Shown piece by piece: positions 1 through 6,824 of a stretch of 32,606 nucleotides of DNA. Each line of letters starts with the position of its first letter. Within the stretch, counting starts at the first letter, position 1. The translations under genes were made by a program, and so were the position numbers. The notes under the pieces were generated by a model. That model did not search any database. It was not told the origin of the DNA and saw only the letters and a program-made list of their open reading frames with translations. This DNA comes from a virus. The stretch is from positions 1 through 32,606 of IMG/VR virus record IMGVR_UViG_3300007960_000096; one strand, written 5' to 3'.

Positions 1-360
1 AGCAACGATGAGTTACAAACTCTTGACCTTTCGGTTGGGAACATTGAGAAGGCTTACGAGGCTTTCCGTCAAGAGCAGTTAGAAAAACTTGCTTACGACA
101 ATCTCCAAAAGTCCTTTGCTGCTCGTTTTGAGCAAGAAGTTGCTTCCCGCGAGAATGTAATCGCAAAGCAGAACTATGATGCTGCTGCTGAGATTGCTTC
201 CCTTAAGGACGAATTTACCGAGTTGCGTAAGTCTCTTACATCTGAGCGCGAAGTAATCGCCAAGGCTCAAAAAGAGGCTGTTGCTAACATTCCCACGATG
301 GACGATATCGCCAAGATGGATTGGTCTGATGTTCACCGTCTTATCGGAGGAAACCTTTGA
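1..360 (+). CDS. C-terminal end of a coiled-coil protein, probable capsid scaffold (partial)
   Basis: The frame is open from the first base of the window to the TGA at 358-360, giving 119 residues of a protein whose start lies outside. The visible part is rich in Glu, Lys, Ala and Gln, with long charged stretches typical of an alpha-helical coiled coil, and ends in a less charged tail (MDWSDVHRLIGGNL). It lies 11 bases upstream of the major capsid gene, and its stop codon forms part of that gene's ribosome binding site. In HK97-type viruses this position usually holds the scaffold or the protease-scaffold fusion, and a helical, charged C-terminus fits. No enzymatic motif is visible in the part present. 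Another head protein cannot be excluded. Confidence 0.6.
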   Translation, partial: SNDELQTLDLSVGNIEKAYEAFRQEQLEKLAYDNLQKSFAARFEQEVASRENVIAKQNYDAAAEIASLKDEFTELRKSLTSEREVIAKAQKEAVANIPTMDDIAKMDWSDVHRLIGGNL

Positions 361-371
361 GGTGATTTAAC

Positions 372-1715
372 ATGACAGGTTATATTAACACAATTGCAGA
401 CTTAGAAGCACAAACATACGGCGTAGGAAACTTTGGAGCAGGTAATTCTCTCTTAAAGCAAGCAGGTCTTGTTGGCGGTATTCATACCGGCCACGATACC
501 TCTTTAGGTCTTGGTTCCGCCACAACCGGAATTAGCGACGTTACTGCGCTTTACAACGTAGTTTACGGACAAAAGGTTTGGTCTATGCTTAACCGTGAAT
601 GCAACGCTCTTTCGATGATTTCAAAGCGTCCCTATACTTCTTCCGGTTGGCGTGTCCTTAAGTCCCGTCCTGCCGGTGGTAGCGGAAATCTCTTTGATGT
701 TGCGAGAAGCGGCACATTGAATGATGCGTTATTGGGTGATGATGCTCCCCGCGCTGATGCTATCGGTGGTGTTCCTGAAAATGCGGGTCTTTCAACCGCT
801 GCTGATGGACTTGGGCCAATTGCACCAACATACGCTCAACTCTTCACTTCTCCGAAGGTTATTGCTCACCAATTCGACTTCTCTGAGTTGGCTATGGAAT
901 TGGCTCAAATTGATGACGGTATTGGCGACATTCGCGCTCAAATGCGTGAAGACATGGGTAAGCACCATTCTGAAGTTCAGAACAAGATGCTGGTTATGCC
1001 TCTTGAAAACTACGGTGAAACTGTCGCAATGCCTCACATTGAGCGAAACTACACATCTTTGATGAAGGTCGTTACAAGCCGTGCTGAATTATTAGCACTT
1101 GATGGTGGTGTTCTTGCTACTGACGCGCTTTCAACTACTAACAACCTTGGTAAGATTTACGGTAGTGAGCGAGCAACTGCGGCTTCGTTCTTAGATGCTG
1201 AAGTGGACTTTGGTGCTGATTACACCGCAGGTAGTGTTCGCGCATTAACCCTTACTTTGCTTAACAGCATGATTCGCAACCTGCGTCTTTCGGGTGGTTC
1301 GCCAAAGGTCATCTTAACCGGATATGATACAATTCAGTCCATTGCTGACCTTCTGCAAAGCCAAGAGCGTTTCATGGACCGTAAGGAAATTGTTCCGACT
1401 GTGAACGGTGTTCGTGGCGTAAAGGGTCAAGAAGTTGGTTTCCGTGTTTCGACATACTACGACATTCCTCTGATTCCGGTCAAGGATATGCCTGCTACAT
1501 CCGGTGCTTCGACCACAATTACGGATATGCTCTTCCTTGATACCGACCACCTTTGGTTGTCTGTGATGAAACCCACACAATACTTCGAGGACGGTATTTC
1601 CAACGGAAACCCCTTCGGTGTCGGAACCCTCGGCAACCGTGCGCTTTACCGCACAATTGGTGAAATTGGTTGTTCCTTCTTCAAGGGCCAAGGAAAGATT
1701 ACCAACCTGCAATGA
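372..1715 (+). CDS. Major capsid protein, HK97-fold type (probable)
   Basis: A 447-residue protein starting at ATG 372 behind TGAGGTGATTTAAC, a strong Shine-Dalgarno. Length, position after a scaffold-like gene and before small head proteins, and composition (few Cys, many Gly/Ala/Thr, an N-terminal flexible region followed by a mixed alpha/beta core) fit an HK97-fold shell protein. The N-terminal 50 residues are Gly-rich and low in charge (LGLGSATTGISDV), as in arms of this fold. A helical stretch at about residues 170-215 (FDFSELAMELAQ, then DMGKHHSEVQNKM) could be the spine helix. The codon use is richer in C and G third bases than most other genes here, as expected for a highly expressed product. 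I cannot confirm the fold from sequence alone; assignment rests mainly on context. Confidence 0.75.
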   Translation: MTGYINTIADLEAQTYGVGNFGAGNSLLKQAGLVGGIHTGHDTSLGLGSATTGISDVTALYNVVYGQKVWSMLNRECNALSMISKRPYTSSGWRVLKSRPAGGSGNLFDVARSGTLNDALLGDDAPRADAIGGVPENAGLSTAADGLGPIAPTYAQLFTSPKVIAHQFDFSELAMELAQIDDGIGDIRAQMREDMGKHHSEVQNKMLVMPLENYGETVAMPHIERNYTSLMKVVTSRAELLALDGGVLATDALSTTNNLGKIYGSERATAASFLDAEVDFGADYTAGSVRALTLTLLNSMIRNLRLSGGSPKVILTGYDTIQSIADLLQSQERFMDRKEIVPTVNGVRGVKGQEVGFRVSTYYDIPLIPVKDMPATSGASTTITDMLFLDTDHLWLSVMKPTQYFEDGISNGNPFGVGTLGNRALYRTIGEIGCSFFKGQGKITNLQ

Positions 1716-1725
1716 GGTGGATTAG

Positions 1726-2004
1726 TTGGCATTTACAGCAACAACTAGTTCCATTACGGTTTTTGGTAACAAAAGAATCGTAATTGGTTCTTACACCAAT
1801 ACTGCTGGTTCGTCCGGTGGTGATATTGTGACAGGGCTTCTAAGTGTAGATTTTGTCTCACTTACCCCCAATGTGGCGGCAGTTTTACCAACTACCTCAG
1901 TAGGAGTAGATGAAACTTTACCGCTATCAGGTGGAACTGTGACAGTTGCTACAGGCACGGATGAAAACGGCTATTTCATGCTCGTTGGAACCGGAAGCGC
2001 ATGA
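1726..2004 (+). CDS. Small beta-rich head protein, possible capsid decoration protein
   Basis: A 92-residue protein starting at TTG 1726, placed by the ribosome binding site TGAGGTGG that contains the stop of the capsid gene. It is almost entirely Thr, Ser, Val and Gly with short alternating hydrophobic stretches (ITVFGNKRIVIGSYTNT, SVDFVSLTPNVAAVLPT), which predicts a beta sandwich. Small beta proteins directly after the capsid gene are commonly decoration or cement proteins, and that is the best guess. There is no signal peptide and no metal-binding motif. Confidence 0.5.
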   Translation: MAFTATTSSITVFGNKRIVIGSYTNTAGSSGGDIVTGLLSVDFVSLTPNVAAVLPTTSVGVDETLPLSGGTVTVATGTDENGYFMLVGTGSA

Positions 2005-2014
2005 AGGTGATAAA

Positions 2015-2371
2015 GTGGTTCAAGTCAAACTATCCGATAAATCGGTGATGGGAAGACTTGAGATTGTTGGAACAGACGGGCGGAGCGAAATTACACGCGA
2101 TGATGCCTGTTCTGTTCCTTCAAATTGGGCTTTAATCAGACTTTCTGACCCAAATTTGATGTTTACTTTTGAGGAAGAAGATAGAGCAATCTTATCTTCT
2201 CTTGAAGGAAAAATGTTAGAGTTGGTTGGAAAGCAATTAGGTTTAGAAACTGCTGAAGCAATTGAAGCAGAATTGTTACCTACGGTTAAGAAGTCCAAAC
2301 TCTCTTCGATTACATCAAAGAAGACTGAACCTGCTCCTAAGGAAGAAGCCTCGGAATCTGACGATTCTTGA
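2015..2371 (+). CDS. Small acidic-tailed head-module protein, unknown
   Basis: The start is taken as GTG 2015, because AAGGTGATAAA lies directly upstream and overlaps the previous stop (TGA 2002-2004); the in-frame ATG at 1946 has no such site and would overlap the previous gene by 59 bases. The product is 118 residues. Residues 1-45 look beta-rich (VQVKLSDKSVMGRLEIVG), the middle is helical (EEEDRAILSSLEGKMLELVGKQL), and the C-terminus is a low-complexity Lys/Ser/Glu/Asp tail ending in SESDDS. Disordered acidic tails occur in head-tail joining and tail-assembly proteins. I do not recognise the family. Confidence 0.55.
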   Translation: MVQVKLSDKSVMGRLEIVGTDGRSEITRDDACSVPSNWALIRLSDPNLMFTFEEEDRAILSSLEGKMLELVGKQLGLETAEAIEAELLPTVKKSKLSSITSKKTEPAPKEEASESDDS

Positions 2372-2421
2372 AGCACTATTCTTAAGTAGTGGGTTCGCGT
2401 AGGATAAATAGAGGCGATAGC

Positions 2422-2706
2422 ATGGGTTCCTTAGGCGCGTGTCGTAGTAGCGGTGTTATGACTACATCTCAAACAGTAGTTTCAGGTCGTGCAACATTAG
2501 TTAGCATTCATGCTGCTGAAGTTGCCGGTGCTGCGGCAATTGTGAAGATTTGGGATAATACCGCTGCTTCAGGAAAAGAATTGGCTAGAATTGTTCTTGC
2601 TGCTAATCAAACAATTGAGTTTGATATGCACGGTGTTCTTTGCACTAACGGTATTTACTTTGAAGAAGATACCGGAGCAGTAGCAGTTTCTGTCGAATAT
2701 GCGTGA
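2422..2706 (+). CDS. Small beta-sandwich structural protein
   Basis: ATG 2422 is preferred over the in-frame GTG 2389 because GAGGCGAT lies at the right distance before it. The 94-residue product has an even beta-strand pattern (ATLVSIHAAEV, AAIVKIWDN, ELARIVLAANQTIEFDM, VAVSVEYA). Proteins of this look, with the WDN...ELA.I...QTIEFD pattern, are frequent in structural modules of marine tailed viruses, probably as head-decorating or virion surface components. This is recognition of a pattern rather than a firm family call. Confidence 0.5.
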   Translation: MGSLGACRSSGVMTTSQTVVSGRATLVSIHAAEVAGAAAIVKIWDNTAASGKELARIVLAANQTIEFDMHGVLCTNGIYFEEDTGAVAVSVEYA

Positions 2707-2715
2707 GGTGTTATC

Positions 2716-3105
2716 TTGGCTGCATTAAATCAAGATACCCGACTCGTCATGACTATTCTTTTCTGTGGTTGTCTTAGTGGAGCAAATGTCTTCTTTTATG
2801 CAAAGTATGGAATTGATTTTCCATATACCCATCTTGCTCATTCAATTCTTTTTGGATTAGTTACTGTTGGAGCAATTATGATTATGAAGGCAGTTGGGGA
2901 TTTATTCCTAAACGAGCGCATCGAGTTGTTCTTGCTTGATAGGAAGATTGAAACCTATTGGGCTAGAATGAGTCGAGATGAAACCCAAAGAAAGAAACTC
3001 ATTGAGACTTCCAAACAGTTTAAGAATGATTTTAACCGAACACCTCAATTTTCTTCTTATCAGGAAAATTCAGTTGGTTCTTCATTTTTAGAGGCACTAC
3101 AATGA
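2716..3105 (+). CDS. Two-pass membrane protein, unknown
   Basis: TTG 2716 follows TGAGGTGTTATC, in which the TGA is the stop of the preceding gene. The product is 129 residues with two clear hydrophobic segments at about residues 10-30 (VMTILFCGCLSGANVFFY) and 39-62 (LAHSILFGLVTVGAIMIM). A charged cytoplasmic-type helix follows (ERIELFLLDRKIETYWARMSRDETQRKK), then a Ser/Gln-rich tail. A membrane protein between capsid and connector genes is unusual. It is followed at once by a second small membrane protein and a membrane-anchored GTPase, so the three may act together on the host membrane, for example in assembly, entry or release. That role is inference. Confidence 0.65.
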   Translation: MAALNQDTRLVMTILFCGCLSGANVFFYAKYGIDFPYTHLAHSILFGLVTVGAIMIMKAVGDLFLNERIELFLLDRKIETYWARMSRDETQRKKLIETSKQFKNDFNRTPQFSSYQENSVGSSFLEALQ

Positions 3106-3117
3106 AGGTGATGGAGT

Positions 3118-3333
3118 TTGCTCAATGATTTGTTGGGTATGAATGACATTGACTTTATGTATAATCAAAGCCGAGCGCATTCAGCCGACTTGATGTTTCT
3201 TAAACTAAAGGCTTGGTTTTACGGAATTACATTTTCTGTAGCCACTTTGTTACTAGGAAACATTGGTGGAGTATTCGGTATAAATATTATGGGATGGATT
3301 ATTGATAAAATTTTTGGAATTTTTGGTCATTAA
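3118..3333 (+). CDS. Small membrane protein with amphipathic C-terminal helix
   Basis: TTG 3118 is chosen because the site TGAAGGTGATGGAG precedes it and the frame has no better start. The 71-residue product has a soluble N-terminus (about 30 residues), one membrane segment at residues 32-56 (WFYGITFSVATLLLGNIGGVF), and a final stretch (MGWIIDKIFGIFGH) that can form an amphipathic or membrane-lying helix. Small proteins of this shape include holins and membrane-remodelling factors, but there is no decisive motif. It sits 15 bases upstream of the GTPase gene, with which it is probably co-translated. Confidence 0.55.
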   Translation: MLNDLLGMNDIDFMYNQSRAHSADLMFLKLKAWFYGITFSVATLLLGNIGGVFGINIMGWIIDKIFGIFGH

Positions 3334-3348
3334 GGGGGTTTTAGATGA

Positions 3349-4011
3349 ATGTCACTACTGACAGGTTTTGCTGTAATTGTGACGGAGGCTGTTTATGCCT
3401 TTTACAAAAGAGTCCACGCAATCAATTTTGGAGTCTATGGAGCAACAATGGTTGGAAAGACAACACTACATCATCAATTGAGAACTCGTGGTGAAGTCCC
3501 TCAAATTAATCATAGAACTGTAGGAAGAGGAAAGGCATCAAGAAAATACGTTAAACTAGATGGTGAAGGGCATACTGTTAAAACCTCAGATATCGGTGGA
3601 GAAGCAATTTATTGGAAAGAATGGATTAACGATATAAGAGAAAGAGATGTTAAATATATTATTTTTATGATTGACCACAGGCATTTAGATAATGATTCTA
3701 ATATGGACCACCAAGTTGCATGGAAGTTTTTAGTTGATGAATTAACCAAACAATTCTGGCCGGATGGAAAAAAGAAGAAAGAAACAGATTACCCTATTGC
3801 AGTTGGTCTTTGGGCAAACAAATATGACATTTGGGGAGAAAAATACCCAACAAAAGATTCAATAGAGAAACATAAAATTTTTGAACCGTTTAAATATGGA
3901 ATGAGAAAACTTAACGAGAGAGGTATTCCTTGTTACAGATATATTATTTCTGCAAAGTCTGACCCTGAAATGGTTTATAGAGGCATATTCACAATGATAA
4001 AAGATTACTGA
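3349..4011 (+). CDS. Ras/Arf-like small GTPase with N-terminal membrane anchor
   Basis: A 220-residue P-loop GTPase. All diagnostic boxes are visible: G1/Walker A GATMVGKTT at residues 31-39, a Thr in the likely switch I (RTVG, residue 57), G3 DIGGE at 81-85, G4 NKYD at 157-160 and G5 SAK at 201-203. The DxGG form of G3 and the MIDHRHLD segment resemble Arf/SR-beta-type GTPases. Residue 85, where these enzymes usually have the catalytic Gln, is Glu, so hydrolysis may be slow or need a partner. Residues 3-19 are hydrophobic (LLTGFAVIVTEAVYAFY) and precede the G domain directly, as the single membrane anchor does in SRP receptor beta. The start ATG 3349 lies after GGGGGTT. A small GTPase in a viral head module is odd; its neighbours are two membrane proteins and several orphans. 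GTP binding is well supported, the role unknown. Confidence 0.85.
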   Translation: MSLLTGFAVIVTEAVYAFYKRVHAINFGVYGATMVGKTTLHHQLRTRGEVPQINHRTVGRGKASRKYVKLDGEGHTVKTSDIGGEAIYWKEWINDIRERDVKYIIFMIDHRHLDNDSNMDHQVAWKFLVDELTKQFWPDGKKKKETDYPIAVGLWANKYDIWGEKYPTKDSIEKHKIFEPFKYGMRKLNERGIPCYRYIISAKSDPEMVYRGIFTMIKDY

Positions 4012-4021
4012 GGTGTTAAAG

Positions 4022-4255
4022 ATGTGGTTTGATATACTTAAAAACAAAATGACGAGAGAAGAGTTTGAAAAAAGAGGAAGGCAGATATTAGAAATGCCTT
4101 TTGGTAATGAAACAGATAAAAGAGATGCTCAGAGTCTTTTTAATGGAATGTTAAAAGATGGAGAAAGTAGATTCTTATCATATGCAAATGCTATAAGAAC
4201 TATGGAAGACTTTAGGGATGGAAAGATTTTAGATTTAGCACCGGCAGATAGGTGA
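4022..4255 (+). CDS. Small helical protein downstream of the GTPase, unknown
   Basis: ATG 4022 is placed by TGAGGTGTTAAAG, which overlaps the stop of the GTPase gene. The 77-residue product is charged and predicted mostly helical (KMTREEFEKRGRQILEMPF, DAQSLFNGMLKDGESRFLSYANAI). It has no Cys, no membrane segment and no known motif. Its tight coupling to the GTPase gene suggests a partner or regulator of that protein, but the sequence does not show this directly. Confidence 0.55.
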   Translation: MWFDILKNKMTREEFEKRGRQILEMPFGNETDKRDAQSLFNGMLKDGESRFLSYANAIRTMEDFRDGKILDLAPADR

Positions 4256-4259
4256 TAAA

Positions 4260-4910
4260 ATGTATCAACAACCACTATTAGTGGGAATGCATTCTGCTCA
4301 GGCTTCTTTAGCCTTTCTTCCGAAGTTACCAATGTATCGTTCTCCCGGTCAAATTGAAGAATATAAATATGACCAAATAAAACCTAAGAAGCAACTCAAA
4401 GAAATCAGAAAGGTTTTACTTCCTGAGAAAAAGAAGTTCTTTATCTTCCGCTTTGGAAAGAAGTTTAACCTAAAAGACCGTTGTGTTGTTTGTGGTGTTA
4501 ATCATTCTTGGGATGCAGGAGATTACTTAAGACCGCCTATTCCCCTAGATGAAGTCCATAAAGGACGCCCTCTTCGTGGAACATACTGCCCTAAACACGC
4601 CGCTATCTTCATGCAAATGGAAATGCTAGAACAACAGATTCTTGCTGAAGAACACGGTCTTGAGTTTAGAGGATTTAAACCAAAGATGCCTTCTATTGTT
4701 AATAAAGGCCCACTTAAAACCTTAACACAAGAAGACGTTATTTCACTTACCGCCGCCGGATGGTTGATAAAGGCTCCCTCCCCTGTCGAATCTGAGGAAG
4801 GGAAGCAGACCGCTATGAGCCTTTTAGCGGAAATGAATGCCTCAATGCAAAAACTTAACTTTTTGGTAAATAATGGAGTTGAACTCGATGGGACAGAAAG
4901 ACGTAATTAG
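4260..4910 (+). CDS. Zinc-finger-like protein of the head module, unknown
   Basis: ATG 4260 follows AGGTGATAAA, where the TGA is the previous stop. The 216-residue product contains a probable treble-clef or zinc-ribbon site made of C75-x2-C78 (RCVVCGVNHSW) and C110-x2-H113 (GTYCPKHAA), with a basic run before it (PEKKKFFIFRFGKKFNLKDR). The C-terminal part (residues 115-216) is helical and could be a coiled coil (MQMEMLEQQILAEEH, LLAEMNASMQKLNFLV). The finger and basic patch point to nucleic-acid or protein binding. In this position it may be a virion or assembly protein. I do not recognise a named family. Confidence 0.6.
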   Translation: MYQQPLLVGMHSAQASLAFLPKLPMYRSPGQIEEYKYDQIKPKKQLKEIRKVLLPEKKKFFIFRFGKKFNLKDRCVVCGVNHSWDAGDYLRPPIPLDEVHKGRPLRGTYCPKHAAIFMQMEMLEQQILAEEHGLEFRGFKPKMPSIVNKGPLKTLTQEDVISLTAAGWLIKAPSPVESEEGKQTAMSLLAEMNASMQKLNFLVNNGVELDGTERRN

Positions 4911-5520
4911 TGCGATTACAACGCAAAGCGATACGACCTTTAAAACGGTCAATAACTTGCTTTCACTTCAAGACAATCATGTTGAAGAATTCTTTCAATA
5001 TCATGGAAAGCAATTCCTTGAAATGCTTGAAAAGATGATGGAAGACGTAACTGAAAGAGTCGTTAGTCAAATGCTTGCAAAGTTAGCATTTACTGTTGAA
5101 GCAAATAAAATCACAATTGACCCTGATGCTATGCGTGATTTTGAGAAAATAACCAAAGAAAACATTGACTTGGATATTGAGAGGATTTTACAATCTGCTT
5201 TGAATACAGAAGTGATAAACCAGCGCAAACTTGCGAAGCAACAATACCTTGAATCTCAAGGCTTTAGTGGTGCTTCTCCATCTGCCGGTGCTTTTGGTGG
5301 TGCTATGATGGGTGGTGCTGTTGCCGGTGGCTATCAAATGCAGGGAGCCATGCAAAACGGTTCAGGATATCCCGTCCCACCTTCGGGAACAGACGGATAT
5401 GGGCGTCCTTATTGGATTGACCCAAATAACGGACAAATGAGTTATGAACCACCACAAAGCGGGTTACATTTGATGCAAGTTGCTCAGAAAGGAGCGGCTT
5501 GGGCAAAATGGCTAATGTGA
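4888..5520 (+). CDS. Helical protein with Gly-rich C-terminal region, unknown
   Basis: ATG 4888 is chosen over ATG 4873 because GGAG at 4875 can serve it; either start overlaps the end of the zinc-finger gene. The 210-residue protein has a helical N-terminal half (LLSLQDNHVEEFFQYHGKQF, EMLEKMMEDVTERVVSQML) and a low-complexity middle of Gly, Ala, Met, Gln and Ser (residues about 132-165, including FGGAMMGGAVAGGYQMQG). After that comes a Pro/Tyr/Gly segment with YGRPYWIDPNNGQ. Such tails are seen in virion surface or flexible linker proteins. No homologous family is evident to me. Confidence 0.55.
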   Translation: MGQKDVISAITTQSDTTFKTVNNLLSLQDNHVEEFFQYHGKQFLEMLEKMMEDVTERVVSQMLAKLAFTVEANKITIDPDAMRDFEKITKENIDLDIERILQSALNTEVINQRKLAKQQYLESQGFSGASPSAGAFGGAMMGGAVAGGYQMQGAMQNGSGYPVPPSGTDGYGRPYWIDPNNGQMSYEPPQSGLHLMQVAQKGAAWAKWLM

Positions 5521-5530
5521 GGTGGTATTA

Positions 5531-6820
5531 TTGAAATACTTCAGTCGTTCCGGCCAAAAGCGACCCGACGATACTGATAGTCTTCAGTTTCGAGAGTTGA
5601 TTCTTGGTGCTATTGTTTCTGAAGTATTATCTTCAAAGAGCGAAGATTACTCTAATAACCTCTATAATATTGATGACATTTTTGACCTTACCGAAAATAA
5701 GGAAAGTCAAGAGTTTGACGAAGAAGGATTTAAGGCTGAAGCAAAAAGGGTAATTAAAGAAATAATGGATGAACCATTGGGTTCTATCTTACCTAATTTG
5801 ACTTTTCAGAAAGAATACTCCGAGTTTAAAAACTTAACTTTGGCTGAAATTACTGACAGGGAAAGAGTAAAGGAATTACTTAAAACCAAAAGAGGAGAAC
5901 GACCTCCTGTTATGGAACCAAGTGAAGACTTTATTTCTCTTGATTATATCAAGAAAAACTTCGTTAGTGTCGAGGGAATAGATAAAACTAAAAATGATGA
6001 GGGTAAAATAGTAAAGGAAGAATACACCGAATATATTTGGGATGAAGCAAAATCACAAAAAAAGGATGACTACCACCCAGAATCAAAAATAGGCTGGCTT
6101 AAAAGGCATCCAGAGTATTCTGCATATTTAACTACTTCTGAATCTTCTAGTCCTGAAGTGACTATTGGAATGGGTGCAATTAAAAATAAATCAGATAAGG
6201 AAAAACTATTTGATAGAATTAATTCTCTTAAAGAAAAGGAAGACAGTTCTGAATTTAACCAAATGGTTGATGAAATTGTAGCATACGAACCAAAGGAAGA
6301 AGAATCTTCTAAAGATGTTGATAGCGATGATTCATTAGTTGATGATGAAAAGGAAGCCTTCAAACTTAAGATTCATGAAAAATATCCTAATGAATATATG
6401 AAATTATATGACCGAAATTATTTTTATAAAGACAAACAATTATTTGAGCATTTATATAACACTTCGCCTTTAGAAGAAGATGAAATTTCGGAAGAAAGGT
6501 CCGGCGACCCTGAATTAGTTAAAGAAGCCCATGAAGACCCATTTTCTTACATTAGAAGAATTTGGCCGACTGAATGGAATTTATACATAATCAAGTTGAA
6601 GTTATACGACAACAAACAGAAATTTAGCATCAAGATTGATAAAACCCATGAGTTGTTCCAAACGGGAATTAGAAGAGGAACAGGTTCAGGTGAAGGCTTC
6701 AAAACAACCGGAAGCAGAAGGCTCTCACCAATAGAACAAGAATACGACCTCAAACATCTAAGAAACTTCATTGAAGAAGTTGTCGAAGAATACCGTGATT
6801 TGAAGGAATTATTGGGGTGA
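5531..6820 (+). CDS. Large acidic protein of unknown function
   Basis: TTG 5531 follows TGAGGTGGTATTA. The 429-residue product is very rich in Glu, Asp, Lys and Ser, especially at residues 225-310 where there are long acidic runs (EEESSKDVDSDDSLVDDEKE). There is no P-loop, zinc site or membrane segment. Shorter ordered parts may lie at the N-terminus (LQFRELILGAIVSEVL), at SKIGWLKRHPEYSAYL, and at the C-terminus, where SYIRRIWPTEWNLYIIKLKLYDN precedes a basic Arg/Gly stretch. It is the last gene before the connector genes. A highly acidic protein could be a DNA-mimic, a scaffold or a head-interior protein; the sequence does not decide. Confidence 0.6.
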   Translation: MKYFSRSGQKRPDDTDSLQFRELILGAIVSEVLSSKSEDYSNNLYNIDDIFDLTENKESQEFDEEGFKAEAKRVIKEIMDEPLGSILPNLTFQKEYSEFKNLTLAEITDRERVKELLKTKRGERPPVMEPSEDFISLDYIKKNFVSVEGIDKTKNDEGKIVKEEYTEYIWDEAKSQKKDDYHPESKIGWLKRHPEYSAYLTTSESSSPEVTIGMGAIKNKSDKEKLFDRINSLKEKEDSSEFNQMVDEIVAYEPKEEESSKDVDSDDSLVDDEKEAFKLKIHEKYPNEYMKLYDRNYFYKDKQLFEHLYNTSPLEEDEISEERSGDPELVKEAHEDPFSYIRRIWPTEWNLYIIKLKLYDNKQKFSIKIDKTHELFQTGIRRGTGSGEGFKTTGSRRLSPIEQEYDLKHLRNFIEEVVEEYRDLKELLG

Positions 6821-6824
6821 GTAA

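Noticed and set aside
1946-2014. Start of the small acidic-tailed protein at ATG 1946
   Set aside because: It would overlap the preceding gene by 59 bases without a ribosome binding site; GTG 2015 has AAGGTGA at proper spacing.
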